From: Rotaria macrura
Taxonomy: Eukaryota; Rotifera; Eurotatoria; Philodinida; Philodinidae
Assembly (NCBI GenBank): GCA_900239685.1
Contig: OENT01000573.1
Location: 33,031-97,030 of the forward strand
DNA length: 64,000 nucleotides
Reading direction: 5' to 3'
Part shown: in pieces, positions 12,007 to 26,600 of the stretch
Numbering within the stretch: the first letter of the stretch is position 1
How the letters are laid out: the number at the start of each line of letters is the position of its first letter
Notes under the pieces: generated by a model
Database searches by the model: none
Seen by the model: only the letters and a program-made list of their open reading frames with translations
Told to the model about the DNA's origin: nothing
Made by a program: the position numbers and the translations under genes

Positions 12007-13878
12007 ATCATTTCTGACCACGGAGACTATGAAATCTTTCGTTTGAGATTATTAATCAGGAAATAATTGAACTAATTGTATTTAAATTTAAGGAACATAT
12101 CAACTATCACCTCATAAAAAGTTTTCGATGTTGTGAAAAAATGACAAAATCATCATAGAATTACTCTATAGTTACATTTTCAATCGTCCTGAACAAAAAC
12201 TACAATTGAGAAAATATTTTGCTTGTATATTTTCCGATTTCTCCTTCTCGAAAAATACGATCATCTCAAAAGAGACACATTCGATCGACTCGTTCCTGAT
12301 AATCTATGAACATGAATGACTTAGTTTTATCCTAGGTATCTAGTTTGTAGATCAATAAGATGAATGCCTTGTTAATGACGTGATAAATAATCCATAGAAC
12401 TATCACCAAAGCATAAAATTTTGTCCATAGAAAATCTAACTATATGAATATATACATAGAGAAAACTCATGAATCGATACTTGTACACAACGAAGAAGTA
12501 GTGATCATTGCAAACTTTGGTTTCTGTACCTATCGACAAGTTACATTCGTTCTAAAAGTAATATCACACTACTTCTAGTTACTCCGCTTCAAATGAAGTA
12601 TTCTTGTCAAATTAAATTATATTCGAATTAACACATGAAAAGATACAACAAATTCAGACTTTTCATCGGTAGTATTATTTTTTATTTGACACATCGTTAT
12701 TAATTGTCGAGCGCGTAGTTTACAAACATTTCAATAACCCCTTTGTTCACCTCAATACAAAAGAAAAACGTACACTGTCAAGCAATACAGCTTGTCACGT
12801 GCTAGTCTTCAAACTCAATTCGAATAATGCTTTAAGAACATAATTTCTATTGTTGAGCGGAAAATTATCTTTTTAGTGAGACCATTACGAATTCATCCAT
12901 GACGTTTCGTGTCAAGCGATATCAATTTTATTCGAATCCAAACAAAGTTTACATCTTCACGAATGCAGAATTTTTACCCATGATTTGCCATTTATTATTA
13001 GTAAAATTATCAGGTAGAAGGATGTTAAATGTTAGCAATACTGTTCGACAAGGATAAACAATTCGTCAGATAAATCATATTCCATCCTTTGAAATAGTAG
13101 AAAAACACTTTGTCTTATCTATGAGTTCGTTCTAGATTTCATGTAACATCGAAAAGTAGAGATGCAGAATCAGTAACTCAAATACTTTTAGAAAAAAATT
13201 CTTCAGCGTTAAAGTCCAATCAATAATTTTGTGAAAGTGAGTAGTTTTCAACAGAAGTCGATGATGATAGTGCAGTGTGATCGGCCTCTATAATCTGATG
13301 AAATATATCCATTCTTTAGTTCTAAATAATGGTTTTGTTCAAAACACAGTAGGATACGATAGAGAACTAAATAAGTTGTACTAGAGGATTCTTCATTTTC
13401 TTTGATCTGATCAGAGTAAATCATTTTAAAAGGTGATATTTGATTCAAGCACACGATTCTAAACTATTCACAGTTGGTTTTTTTCGAATGAAGATTTTAA
13501 ACTTGGAAAGTAAAATAAATTCTTAATTTATTTCTTATAATCATAGTGAGAACTCGTTTGTTTGATACATGAATAAGAAGGTTATTTTTAAACGAATTTG
13601 ATAAGAAAACACTTTACTTAAATTCAATCGAATGATAATCTCACTTTGATTTCTTGGCAGAAAATTCTTCTTTTAATCATTTTTGATATCCTAGCAACAT
13701 GAAATAGATAGTATCAAATTATTTATTAAGCTTAGAATTCGATAAAATATTTCATATGCTTCATTTATTTTTCTTTTTATTCTTTCTTAAATCTCTCGAA
13801 TATTAGGATGGTAACGGATGAGAGACATAGCGAGAGAGAGAGAACAAACAAATGTAAATAGTCGATCGAAAAGATATT

Positions 13879-14446
13879 TTATTTCGATTTTTGACTAGTT
13901 GCTTGTGGTTGTGCTGTTGTTTCTGTTGGTGCAACGACTTTCTTTGATTTCATAACCATAGCAACAATGCGTTGTTCTTCGATGAGAAAAGCTCGAACAA
14001 TACTACAAGTGAAATCAACATATTTTTGTTGGTCGGTGTCATAGAAAAAAATCTTGACTTACCGAAGTCGAACACATTTGGCACATCGCGAACCTCCATA
14101 AGTACGCGATACTGTTTTCAATCGTTTTGTCATTGTCGTACGTTGTTTTGGACGAGATGCCTTAATCTAAAAGTCCGATAAACTCATTTAAATCGATTCC
14201 ATCATGATCAATCGAAACTTACTCCGGGTAATTCAACTTTACAATCACCACATTTTGGTACTGTCCCTCGTTTTTTTACATATTGATATGTCAATTTACC
14301 TCCGGGAGTCTTAACACTAAAGAAGAATAGATTCTTCTTTTATGATTGAATTCAAGAACAAAAGGATGACTTTTAGCATACACTTTAACCCGATTTGATT
14401 TGGTGTTATAAGATAAACGACGACGATAAGTTAATCGTTGAACCAT
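13879..14446 (-). CDS. RPL34: 60S ribosomal protein L34 (eL34)
   Basis: Four exons on the minus strand: 14446-14382, 14316-14223, 14166-14063 and 14002-13879, with GT-AG introns of 65, 56 and 60 nt. The protein starts MVQRLTYRRRLSYNT, the near-invariant eL34 N terminus, and continues with TPGGKLTYQYVKK. A zinc-ribbon-like CGDC lies mid-protein, then RTYGGSRCAKCVR and RAFLIEEQRIV, all family hallmarks. A low-complexity tail (TETTAQPQATSQKSK) ends it. Length is about 128 residues, slightly longer than the human protein because of the tail. It is a structural protein of the large cytosolic ribosomal subunit. A short pyrimidine-rich stretch precedes the ATG on the sense strand, as in many ribosomal protein genes. 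Confidence 0.95.
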
Positions 14447-16446
14447 ATTGATTAACTTTTTTTCTGTATATTAAACAGAAATGATCTAAAACGACAAAGA
14501 ATAGAATAGTTTGATATTTCTACTCTAAATATACATTTCTTTCTCATAATCAATGAAGAGAATAAATAAACAGATAGGTATATAAAGACATTGATTGGCT
14601 AGTCGATAATATCGAATCGAAATTTGATGCGAATCATAGAACCTCGCCCAAAGTGCATTGGTGTGTTATGATAGATAGTCTTTATAGCGATATTACTTTT
14701 TGCCATAGTTATTATCAAGAAGGAAATTTTATACTTTTCGCCTTTCCCTTCTCTGAAACATGCTTAAATATCTAATAACAGAGTTAATCCATAGGCCATC
14801 TCTGAAATAGCTACTCGGATGTGCATCCATCAACAACTGCATAAAGAATGAAAAAAATGTTGTTTTCATATACTTGAGTTATTCCGATGCATACACATAT
14901 GATTTCTCTCAGAATGTTTTCATCAAAATTATTAAAAAAATATGTAATTCATTGATTGAAAACATGTAAAACATAGACCCCCTATTTGTTTCATTGATAG
15001 GAAAAATCGGAAATCTGACTTTCTGTCTGATATGTCAGTAGGAAGTAGGGATGCACTGAATCTAATTCCAATAAAATTCAAATCTTTAATTTGGACTTAG
15101 CTAGATTCGGGTTTGCTGTATACCTACTAGGGAATGCTGCCATTTGTTTTTCGGATATATTCCATCATCATAAATTCTATTGCCACGGACAGATATTAGG
15201 GAATTTCAACGCTAAGAAAAAAGGGTAGCGCAATTTTTCCCATGCTGAGATAAATATCTATTTTAGATAGTACAATAAAAAAATCTCTAGTGAAACTATT
15301 GTCTTCTAGGTTACTATGATTTTTTTCTGATCAACAATGCAATTCGGAAGAGAAAATATTCCCGAACATTGCATATTTTTGGAAGTTTAACTTATAAGCA
15401 GGTATTACCAGTTACGTACAGTACCGCATCATGCCAGTGGTAGTGGAAAGTATTGCTCGACACGGATTAGCACATTAATTAGTAATGGTGACACATGACA
15501 TCTATCGTTTGATGCTTTTACAAGAACATAATACATGACATAGATGGAATATATGTGCATGACTTTTTTTAATTTGTAATCGAATCCAATAGATCTATCT
15601 TTGTCACGTTCCTCGGTAACCTATTTCATTCCTGATAAAATGTAAGCAAATTCACTATCATATTTGATCGTTTGTGGTCGGAATTGTTTCTATGGTTTTT
15701 ATCTGATTTTTACATAATACCATTGTCAGATCTAGCATCTTGATATTGAGCAGGATCGAATGAAGAATTATCTTGTTCATTCATATTGTCTTACTGAAAT
15801 GCATGAGGAACAAACAGTGGTCCCGAATGGAAATTTTCAAATCATGAAACAATCCTTTGTTTGTTGGCATCTATTCATAAATCAGGGATTGATCTTAACA
15901 AAGAAAAACTTGAACAAAACTTATATTAATATGAATGTTTATTAAACAAAATTTGATTCGAACAAATCAACAGTCCTGTAAAATTTCGTTCTGTAGCTGA
16001 TACACAGATTATTTCGTGAGTTTTAGCAAGATATTGTTATACACTAGTTAAATTTTGTTTAGCATCGATCAGTGATATTCCAATATTGGATAGATCTACT
16101 TCGAGACAGACAGCAATGCATCAATTATTGTTTCTAATCAGTCAAAATATTTGTAAATATATAAACTGATGAGTTAAGATGTGTCTTCTAATAGATACAT
16201 GTAATACGAATGCAATGGTGTCTCAGTTTCGTTTAAAACTTTTTTGCCAAATGAATATTTTACGTACATATGAAAACTAGGAAGTGAATGTTTTCTTTGA
16301 AAGACAAATGCATTCTTCGATCACATGTATGATGTGAAAAAACAATGTTTTACGAAAACAAGTTGTTTACTAAGGGTTATTAATGTGGAGAATTTTTTAT
16401 TTATATTGTAAAAACGATACTACTTTTAGATTGTTAACATTTATTC
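14447..16446. other. Gene-free stretch with one hAT-like terminus
   Basis: No supportable gene. At about 15047 the sequence TAGGGATGCACTGAATCT resembles a common hAT terminal motif (TAGGGATGCACCGAAT), but no inverted partner was found nearby. It may be a solo end or a decayed copy. Confidence 0.4.
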
Positions 16447-16689
16447 TTAAGCAACTTGATTTGCTTTAATTTTCAAGATGTCTTCCATTCTCGTCGACAC
16501 ATTCTTATTGAATAGTTTCAGAACAATACTAAAGACATTCTGCCCTGGAGGAAGAAAAAGTGAAAGAAATTATGACAGTACTCAAATTTTTCGTACGTAA
16601 TATTATCTTCAGTAGAAAGACTAGAATTAAAAATGACTATGCATTCGACATGACTACCATCAGACAACTTTAAAATAACATGAAAAAGT
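16447..16689 (-). CDS. Possible 3' end of a gene, two exons, function unknown
   Basis: Two minus-strand exons can be joined: 16689-16597 and 16528-16447, with a 68-nt GT-AG intron and matching phase. The acceptor before exon 1 follows a pyrimidine-rich run. The product of about 57 residues contains ILKLSDGSHVECIVIFNS and ends NVSTRMEDILKIKANQVA before TAA. The alternation of hydrophobic and polar residues looks like real coding sequence. No 5' exons were found further upstream on this strand, so it may be a decayed fragment. No family was recognised. Confidence 0.35.
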
Positions 16690-17657
16690 CTTGACAAGAA
16701 GAAAAAATCCTTGATTTAATGAACCTTTATGAGAAAGGTTCGTTGTCATCATATGATTATTTCATCAAAATTTGTAAAAACATTGGTAAAAAATAGTAAT
16801 AGTGCTCTATTTTCACTTTTGTCTGAACTATTTAATTGTGTTCTGATTTTTCTTATCACTATTAGTTTCTCTGATAAAATATGTTTCTCTCCTTTATATT
16901 TTACTGTTGAACAAAAAGTGTCGATGCAAAAGGAAAAAAAAATTGCCGCCGAAATGGCACTGAACCAAATTTCATTATACTTTTTTCCTTAAATTGCGTT
17001 CACTTGTTATCTGTTTCGTCAAGTTCATAAATAACAACTAGAGCACCTATGGCTCTTGAGAGTACTGTTCACATATAGATGAATAATTCATCAGCAGTGC
17101 GATAGATCCTGAGTGACATTGAATTATAGTCATACGAGAAAATGTTGAAGAGTAGTATGAGTTAAAGTGTGACAATTATTTCGATAAAGATGCTGTTTCG
17201 CAACAGATTTTCGATATGTTAAAATGGCTTTGACACTAATTTGGTGATGGTAATACAGTATTAGATAATAAGGTGCAATATACACTCTGGATACGATGCA
17301 CGCTTACGCAAGCATTCACAAAAGCCTAGTAGAAATTACCCGTTCTGTCACAGAGCTACCAATCGGAATGAGCCAGGGAAATTTTTTTCATAAAGTTGAC
17401 TTTCTTCTTGCTCTTGTGTGTCATCGTTAAAAAACTTTTTTCTTTCCCTGGAATTCAGTGACTATGCGGCTCTCGTTGATTTTTGCTTTCTACTCCGACT
17501 GTACTTGCAAATCTTTGATGTTTTTTTTCAAACTCGTTTGTTGGAAATTTCATTGTGCAAAGTGAAGTCGTTTGAAATCATCGCATGATATTTTGAATTT
17601 ATTAATTTTAGAAAAACACACTAAATCATATTTACCAGTAACACACGTGATGCTCTA
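16690..17657. other. Intergenic stretch upstream of the PARG-PBZ gene
   Basis: No firm gene. A plus-strand frame around 16900-16992 encodes FTVEQKV and KEKKIAAEMALNQI, faintly like the end of a double-stranded RNA binding domain, but no flanking exons support it. The promoter of the gene starting at 17658 should lie here; no specific motif is claimed. Confidence 0.3.
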
Positions 17658-20600
17658 ATGTCGACTGATAATGAACAAACTCTGAAAACTGATGTAAGTA
17701 CATAAATATTGGGTTTTTTTATTTAAGTCAAGAATAGCTGTTTTCCATTGTGAACTTCGTAAACTGAAATAGTTTTCGCATAAAATTTGAGGATTACTAA
17801 ACGATTTCTTCTCGAAATCATCCAGTCGATTGGAGATCAGTAGTAGAAGCAAAGATATTCATCAGTTTCATTTCGTGGCAATAGAATTTCTTCAAAACAC
17901 TAGATCTTGCTAACTCGTCATGTTTCATAACGACAGTGTAGAAATTAAAGAAAAATGACTGAAATTCACATGAAAATATTTTTGAAAAGTGATCAACTCG
18001 AAACGATCATCATCGAATAGAACTCTATTTATGGAATATCAGCTATTTGAAAAATAAAAAAATTGATTCTGTAGAAAAGGTTTTTTCGTTGACGCTATTG
18101 TGCTTTTTTTAATATCAAAAAGTGTCTTAGTCAAGTTGCCATACAAACAATAAGATCTAAGTCTGAGTCATAGCCGAGGTAGCATATTTGAATCTTAAAT
18201 ATGGTGGTAACTTTTACTTTGTCGGAGTATAACCAAGCACACAATCTTACTCAATTAATGCCACTATAAACATATTATTGTCTTCGTAATTCTATGGAGT
18301 TTAAACATCTACAATAATTATTGTCATGAAGAATTCATGCAAATTATGAGGCCTAATAAAATGTGTCTTAGTCACATCATTGATTATCTATTGACGGATA
18401 GGGCTTTTATAGTCTCTGATTCTATTTTGAAGGGGAAGACGTCAGATACAACAGGCCACAGTGGACCCACGGGCGGCGATGGGAAACGAAAGCAGAAAGG
18501 TTCTCCAAAATCAAAGAAAGGTATTCGTGTAATTTTCAATTTTCATTATGTACATGTCAGAGACCGAAACGAATAGAAAAATCTCAATTCGATTCTAATT
18601 GATTCGGTTAATTTCTGTATTCGGTTTGATTCGATTCGACCTACTTTTTCGAAATCTCCATTCGATCCGATCCGATTCGACAGAGTCCATGCTCGATTCG
18701 ATTCCATTCGACTCATACACAATAGAAGATAGCATCATTGCTCATAGAGTGTGTGTGCAGGCATGGTAAGCTAGCTTCATCTGTATCGATGGACAGTATT
18801 CTTTTATTTTGCTTTTAAATGAATTTCGCAAAGAATAATCATAATATAAATACAGATTCCACAAGAAAAAGTAATAATATAACAAAAAAAGCGATTGAGC
18901 AGGGGTGCATCTAAAGATTCTAATCAAGAGAAAGAACTATCTTATCTATTTTCCAAACTGGACTTTTATTCCACTTGTACCTACATTTCGTTGAATTTTC
19001 TGAGAATGCTGAGATCTTCCGGCTATTGAAAACGTTTTAGTACCAATACCAGGGATTTTTTTATCTATGGTTTATTTTTTGACCTGATTTACAACTAAAA
19101 CTGCGATCTTTTAGGTTTTTGCCGCTTGCTTTGGATTTCGTAGGATCTCAATGATTTTCTCAAAATTTTTCAAAAATACTAGTCACTGTGGGAGCTGTTG
19201 TCTTGAATTTGGTTTCCACAGAATTGGTCTGAACTTTTTAGTATACATATCGCATTTCGAAAGTAATAAAATCTCAGCTTTCACCCATTGATTGTATCAG
19301 TACAAAACTGCAAGCCCACGTGTAGGCAGCTGAACAATATTATAATCTATATAGAAAAACATTGCGGTGAAATAAAGAAGAAATATAGTGGAAGTAGAAA
19401 TATCAATCACTGTTACTTTCGATTAAGCTAATAAATAGTTTGTTTCTCACTATCGGGAGGTCAAAATTCGAACTTCTTTGCATGACAATTTGTCTATCAG
19501 AGATGAACTGCCACCCGATGGTATTATTGCTGTAAGGTGTTACAATGATACGACACATAGCGTGAAAAATATTTGACAATGACACTCAGTGCTGCAATTC
19601 GGAAGTGAAACCGAATAGACACTTCTGATTCGATTCGATTCTATCCGACCTACTTTTTCAAAATCTCAATTGGATTCGATTCGTTTTCGTTCTCCGGCAA
19701 ATGTTAACTTCAGCTTCCACTACCAGTTTCAGAAAACACTTAGTCGTACTGTTCTTTCAAAGATTTCCCAAAAAAATAGTCAAAGATCAATATAGATGTT
19801 CCACCAAAGTTAATCGGAAAAAATATTTTTTTCCTTTCTAAACATCGTTCTTTCAAGAAAAATTTTAACAAAAAAACGTTCCAATGCCTTCTGTCTTCAA
19901 ATTTTTGACATAATCTACACGAAAAAAAGTAGAAAATCATCTAGGTAGAAGTCACCATGTATTTGGATTGACAAGAACTCAAATGAATTTATAGATTTGC
20001 TTGTAAATTATTGTTTTGCTTCGCTTAGCGAGAATAGAAAATCAAAAGAATTCAATCAAATATTTCATCATGCAAGACAATCTTCAAATGTCTGCTTGTT
20101 TGATTTTGTTTTCTTTCTCTTTATGTTGAGACATACAGTTTTAGAAGATAACTGAGACATGATCGAAAAGAAATCTTCAAAACATATCTCTTTTTAAATT
20201 TATTGTTGACAAGACTGTTAAATGAATCGCTAGCCTCTAAATAATTTGATATATCAGTTACTTGATGGTGGACAGTCAGTTTTCAAAGTGAATACATTGA
20301 GAAGACCGTTTCAGACGATTGCTTGAATCACACATAGAAGCGGAAGATAGAAGATGATGCAAATTCCACTGGCAAAACTGAACTTTGATATTGGATTTCA
20401 GTAACTTCAAGAAAATCAGCCTCATCCGATGAAGAAAACCGAAGCGATGAAAATCCGAAAGTTCAGGACGAATCCGAGGTGGCTCCTGGAAAGCCAACAC
20501 CTAGATTACCACGAAAATCCACTGGAAAAGGGTGAATTTCCATAAATCCTATCATACATTGCGATTATGATTTATTTCTTAGGCAACAACCAAACCAATC

Positions 20601-23600
20601 ACTAGAGACTTCATCTGACGAGGCCGTGAGTAGGTCACCTAATCAAAGTTCGTCAATGCTTACATCGCAACATACACAGCAACCTGAGAATTCTTACCCG
20701 CCAAATGGAAACAATCCTGAGTTGTGCAATTCATATCAAGCTTCTGGAAATGCAAGGAATTCAGTAGACTCAATGACGACTGGTAGACGGACATCAACAA
20801 GTTCTAAGAAATCGATCGATTCATCGAATGCAACTTCCTCGCTTCCTTCCCAGGCTCCTTCAAACCGGAGTGATACAAGTAAGAGCATTCACAGATGTAT
20901 TCTTTATCCGGCAACCACTAGAAGAAACTCGACGAATTCCATCGTTAAGGCCTCAACCAGCTAAGATTTCAAATTTAGAATTTCAGTTATAAGATTGTGC
21001 CCTTTTCTAATCGCACTGTACACTACGGAAAAATATTTCGACATTGAGTTCAAGTCATTAAATATGTTTAGCCTTTAATTTTTATCTTACCCCTTCCCCC
21101 ATAATACAAGCCGGCAGGACTTCTAATATTGGCGGGTGGATGTAATGTGAAAGGAAAAGAAAAAAGTTACAATGTTGTCGATTACAAATTGATCAGAGCC
21201 GTTCCATGAATTTCTTTTTAGATAAGTTTGGCCAAGAAAACATCGAACGTTCATCTTTCCAAATCCAATCGATAAAATATTTTACATGTCTATTGATTGA
21301 CCATCAATCGATGTAGGCCTATTGAATAAGAAAAGTATGAACGAAAAGAAATGAGCATGAAATAAATACATCACCAAATGATACCTTTTCATTTCCTAAT
21401 GGCAAACAAGTATTTCAAAACAGATAAAACTTATTGACTAGAATAAAAATTATACTGTCCTTCATCAGACAGGCTCGATTTGGTCTGGAATAGTGATCGA
21501 ATCTTTGAATCAATTTAAAAAACAGTTTAGTTTGAACTTCATAGATGAAATGCATCTCACATTGAATCTAACTCAAAACTTTCTAGATGTGTAGGAAAAT
21601 TCAAAATCTTCTCAAACATGACTTTCCTAGAATTTCTATTTATTCAGAGTGAGTTCTTTTTCCTAGATATCGATGTATTTCTAGGATCGTGGCGGCTAAA
21701 ACTAAAGAAACAATGAAGATAACCTTGTATCTGGATGTTTCAACTTCGATAGATATGAGTCAGTCAGTTTAATGAACTCATGATTTTATTCACTTCATGA
21801 TATCATTATTCGTTTGGAAACAAATATTTTCTTTTTATAATAGTTTTCACAATAAGGATTGATCTGGTCTGAGATAGGAGCAAAGGAAAGACGCAGTCAA
21901 AACAATATGAAATCCCAAAAGTGAAAAAATTGACTGACTCATGACCAATACGCCAGCCGATCTTACTAGGATCCATTCAGTAATAGTCCAAAAAACAATA
22001 TTTTAAAAAGCGTTGTTACGCATGACAGATACGAGTAATTTTGAACTTATGTAAGCGAAATTACCGACTTTTTAGATGCAGGTGATGAACAACATAAAGA
22101 AGACGAAGAAATACGAAAAAGCGGAACTAGCACGACCAAAACAGATGAGAATGATAGTCAAACTCGTGAACCTCGGTCAGCCATTAACAACCAGTATTTA
22201 GAATCTAGACTCTCAAAAGTGGCTTCTGACCGTAGATCACCCACCTATGAATCAAATGTGGAACCCACCGACCGTAAATTATCTACACCAAATACACCAC
22301 CATCTACTCCAGAGATACGAACAAAAGAAAGCCAACCCTTGCATACTGTTTCATCAGATTTATCACTCAATAAAAACACTAAAGATTCAAAACAATCCTC
22401 AATTAGCCCCGATCGAAATCAAGCTAAGCATCAAAAAGGTGATACTGAAGAACCCATCGTCCAATCCAGTTCTTCTCAAGAATTTTTACAAGTTCCTTCA
22501 CGGACGGGGAACCAACTAAGACCAACATCGCCGGATGTCGCCGGGCGACGAAACGAGACACAAAAGAATGACGATCTAGAATATAAAAAATTACAAACAT
22601 CCCATCTATCAGCAAGTGTATTAACATCGACTTCGAGTGGGTCTCATCCAATTATTGCATATATACCTTCTTTACCGTCTTACGCCTTAAGTGATAAAAG
22701 CCTGGGAAAAATGATTACTAAATTTTTACACGACAAACATAATCTAAAAGTTATTAGCACCGAATGCAATTCAAATTTGGGTATCGGCGTTGTACATCTA
22801 GACAACGAGGATGACAAAAATAAGTTATGTAATACTATTAAAAGCATTAATATTGGTTCAACTCCAAATGAAACCATATTGTTTCAAGCAGAACTTCAGA
22901 TAGTTTCACACGTGATTGTCAACTCAAAGAATATGGAAGATCTTCCACTTACCCGCGGTGATATATGTCAGGAATGGATGGAAGTCTACAATGGGAATCG
23001 TCCATTACGATGTGATAGATTATGTGATGCATTTCCAAATATATTTCAAGTAAAAACAAACATATTTGACGAACTTATAAATGATAAAGCGAAAACCGAA
23101 TTCTTAATAAAACGGCAAAAAGTCACTGTTTATTTTCAAGCTGATTGTTGTTTTTTCGAAAAATTACCGGAAACATTTAATACAGATAATTTAAAATTAG
23201 CCATCGCTCAACAAATAGCAGTGCCGGAATCATCGATAAACAATATTTACATTCAATATAATAAAGAAGAAGCTAACGCTGTTGTGTTGACACGTAATGA
23301 AGCACGAAAATGGATAGCCCATTCTTACATCCATGTAGATGGACAATTACTTACGAAGACATACACAATTATTTATCGTCTTATAGCTCGGTCAGTACCC
23401 AAGGAGATTACGGATAAAGATCTAAAAAAGTTAGATATTTTTGCCAATACTCCAGTTGAGATAAAGTTTTCAGATGATTACGTCATTGTGGCGTTATTGA
23501 GCAAGACAATATATGAAGATTGCCTCCGACAGAGTAAATTTCAGATCAATAAACATCTCATCGTTTTCGAAATTTATTCATCGCCGAATGGACGTAAGAG

Positions 23601-26600
23601 TAAAGAAATTGATGCTAAGAACTGGTACGAAACGGAAATGTGTATATATAAATCTGATATTATGCAATTTATTGGTCAACCGGAACATAAAATTTTTCAA
23701 TTGAAATGGAACCCGGAAGCGTTTTTAGAGCAATTCAATCGCTGGAATCAATTTAATAGTAACAGTGCCAGTAATGACCGAGAACGTCAAGAGACAGATG
23801 CTAATATGCAACGTCATTTATTACGAATGACAGTAATGTTAAATACGATTGGCGTTTTGAAAAAAGGACGTTATACCGTTGCCGACAAGGAAGTTCAATT
23901 AAATTCGGATCAACTGAAAACAATAGTCTATAACCATCAATCGAAGTTAAAAAATAGGATAACAAAGCCATTATCGGCACCAATTCGATTTCTTTATGAC
24001 AGCACAACAGTCAGGGTGGTGAACGAAGACTGTCTCGTTGCTTACGAAAAATTAGTCTCTCATGGCTATCGTCCATTACTTCTCAACATGGCCAATGCTC
24101 ACTCACCGGGTGGTGGTTATCGCAAAGGTGATGGTGCACAAGAAGAGAATATTTTCCGTCGCTCTAATTACTATCGTAGTCTTGATATGGATCTTGACAA
24201 CGGGGAACCAACTGATCGTTCTTATTGTGCATCAGATTGTGCATTAAAGCCACTGAGAAAATCTGATCGCATGTATTCCATGGATGAATTTGGAGCGATC
24301 TATACATCGGGTTTGACAGTTTTTCGTCATACTGAAAAGATGGGCTACCCTTTTATGGAAAAGCCTATGCTTGGTGTTAAATCTATAGCTATAGCTGCTT
24401 ATCGAGATCCGAAATTGGATAAGAATAATAAAAATCTATTGAGCCCGAAACATTCGATTTGTATGCGTAAGAAAATTGAAAATATCTTCGCTATTGCTCA
24501 TCAGCATGAGCATGACTGTCTTGTCCTCTCGGCGTTTGGCTGTGGTGCTTTTCGAAATCCACCAAAACATGTTGCAACTATCTTTAAATCTGTTATCGAA
24601 CAGTACGCAGGTTTTTTCAAGCGCATCTACTTTGCTATTATTGATGATCACAATGCTGGTCAAGATTTTAATCCCGATGGCAACTATCAACCTTTCAAAG
24701 AGATACTTGAAGACTGGAAGATTGAACCGAAGCAACCGAAGATGCTTGATACAATGGTTGGACCTTGGCGAATTGTAAATGGGACAAACGATAGCGAGAT
24801 TATCTTAAGTGACGTTAGAATTTATAATTTATATCCGTGTCGTTACGGAGGCACGTGTCGAGAGTCAGAAAACGGACAACATTACCGTGAGTATCAACAT
24901 CCGCCGCTATGTCCAAACACTTATGGTTCAGTAGATTGCAACTTGAGCGACGATAATGATCATATGCTTTGGTTTAGACACAAAACGAAGCGTTCATCCG
25001 GTGCCAAAGCCAGATCGATTGATAGCCCAAGGCACGTAAATCATGACGATAGGCGATCGAGTGACATTGAGCAGAAATATTTAAATAATCAAAGAGAGCG
25101 AACTTCCAATGAGGATGATAACATGGGCGCACAATACGAGGCTCCTAATGGAAAACGTACGCCAGAAGAAAGTCGTTCAGTCTTGCCAACTTGTCCGTTC
25201 ACACCATTTCATTGTAAAGACTATACTTCATTAGCAGAATCAAAAAATATAGAGTCGCTCTCTGTTGAAATTAAAAATCATTGTCGCAAATTTTTACATG
25301 TATGTCGATTTGGTCGTCAATGTCATGAAAAATCAAACTTACATATGGAAACAACTATTCATATCGCACGAAACATATGCCCATACCATGACAAATGTTC
25401 GAAACTCAGTGACGAATATCATCTAAATTCATTTTCCCATGCAGGCATCGCCGATATTCGCCATTTATGTGTCTATCCTGCATACGATTGTCCAGACTTA
25501 AAAAAGCAAGAACATATACGTCGATTTCGGCATCAAGGAAATTACGATCGTAGTAATGTCATTCGATACTTCGGACTAAATAAAGATGTAGACTTCGTTC
25601 GAAATCAAGAGACACTAAGTAATGCGATTTCTCAGTATGCAACCACTTATCTACGTAAAGCTCCAATGACAATATCACCTGGCATTACAAGATTCATTAA
25701 AGGATTAACACCGGTTTATCAATGTTCAAAAGAAATCTTCGAGTTAATACTCGCTCACAAGCATATTATGTCGCTCAAACATATAAGTAAACTACAGACA
25801 CCGACATTCTTAATGGATGCTATTATACGAAATGAAAAGATTCAGTCTATTATGATGAAAAATTACAGTCAAGTACTTGAAATTACCATAAAGGCATATA
25901 TTGAAGCTATTGTTTCTGTGGAATATAGTACGAAGAATCCTGAAACCAAACCTCGAGGAGCTGAGGCTAAACCGTATTATTCTCAATCATTGATAGAAGC
26001 ACCATCCTATGAGGACTTCAATGAACGGATTCGAACCAATGAACAGCAACTGAGAATGAAGCTAAATGCAGAAGAAATCGATGTCATTCGTCGATGTGCT
26101 ATGGAATTGATTGAGGCCTCATCCAACTATCAGAGGAGTTCAACTAGTATGCAAAAAGCACCGAACGAATCGTTGACGACTGATAAATACATTTGTACTC
26201 TTCTCGGCCCACAACTTGGTAAAGATAATGGAGATATTGTTCTTGTATTCAAGAAAGAAGTTATGCTTCACCCCGATGCCAATTTTTCTATTCGACCAGA
26301 GATTTCATTTTTAAACAGAAAGGCATTCATTGATCGACCATGGACCAAAGAGCCTGCTACATCCAGAGAAAGAATAAAACAGTTTGAAGAATCGAAACTT
26401 CATTGCTCAATACTCGGATATGAGCATGCTGTAGCAGCTGAACTCATAGCTGCAGCAGGTCTATCTAAAAAGACTCTAGAGATGGACCTGAACGCAATCG
26501 TAACATATATGAGAAGTATTGATCCAGATCAATCATTCGAAGGGCATTTGCCTGATTTAATACCACTAGATTACATAGAGAACATTTACATACCAAAAAA

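Larger units (their letters stand above)
6728..13878. other. Gene-free region rich in small DNA transposons
   Basis: About 7 kb between flower and eL34 without a supportable gene. It holds the TIR element at 7136-8014, the tandem-repeat foldback element at 9037-9970, a GT microsatellite at 10881-10904 and the hAT-type element at 11215-12006. The remaining bases are AT-rich with only short, unconvincing open frames. Confidence 0.6.

Noticed and set aside
13801-13850. GAGAGA run as a regulatory repeat
   Set aside because: It is short, downstream of the eL34 stop codon, and without further evidence of function.
24062-24778. Antisense and shifted frames inside the PARG exon as extra genes
   Set aside because: They lack motifs and starts and overlap the conserved catalytic domain.
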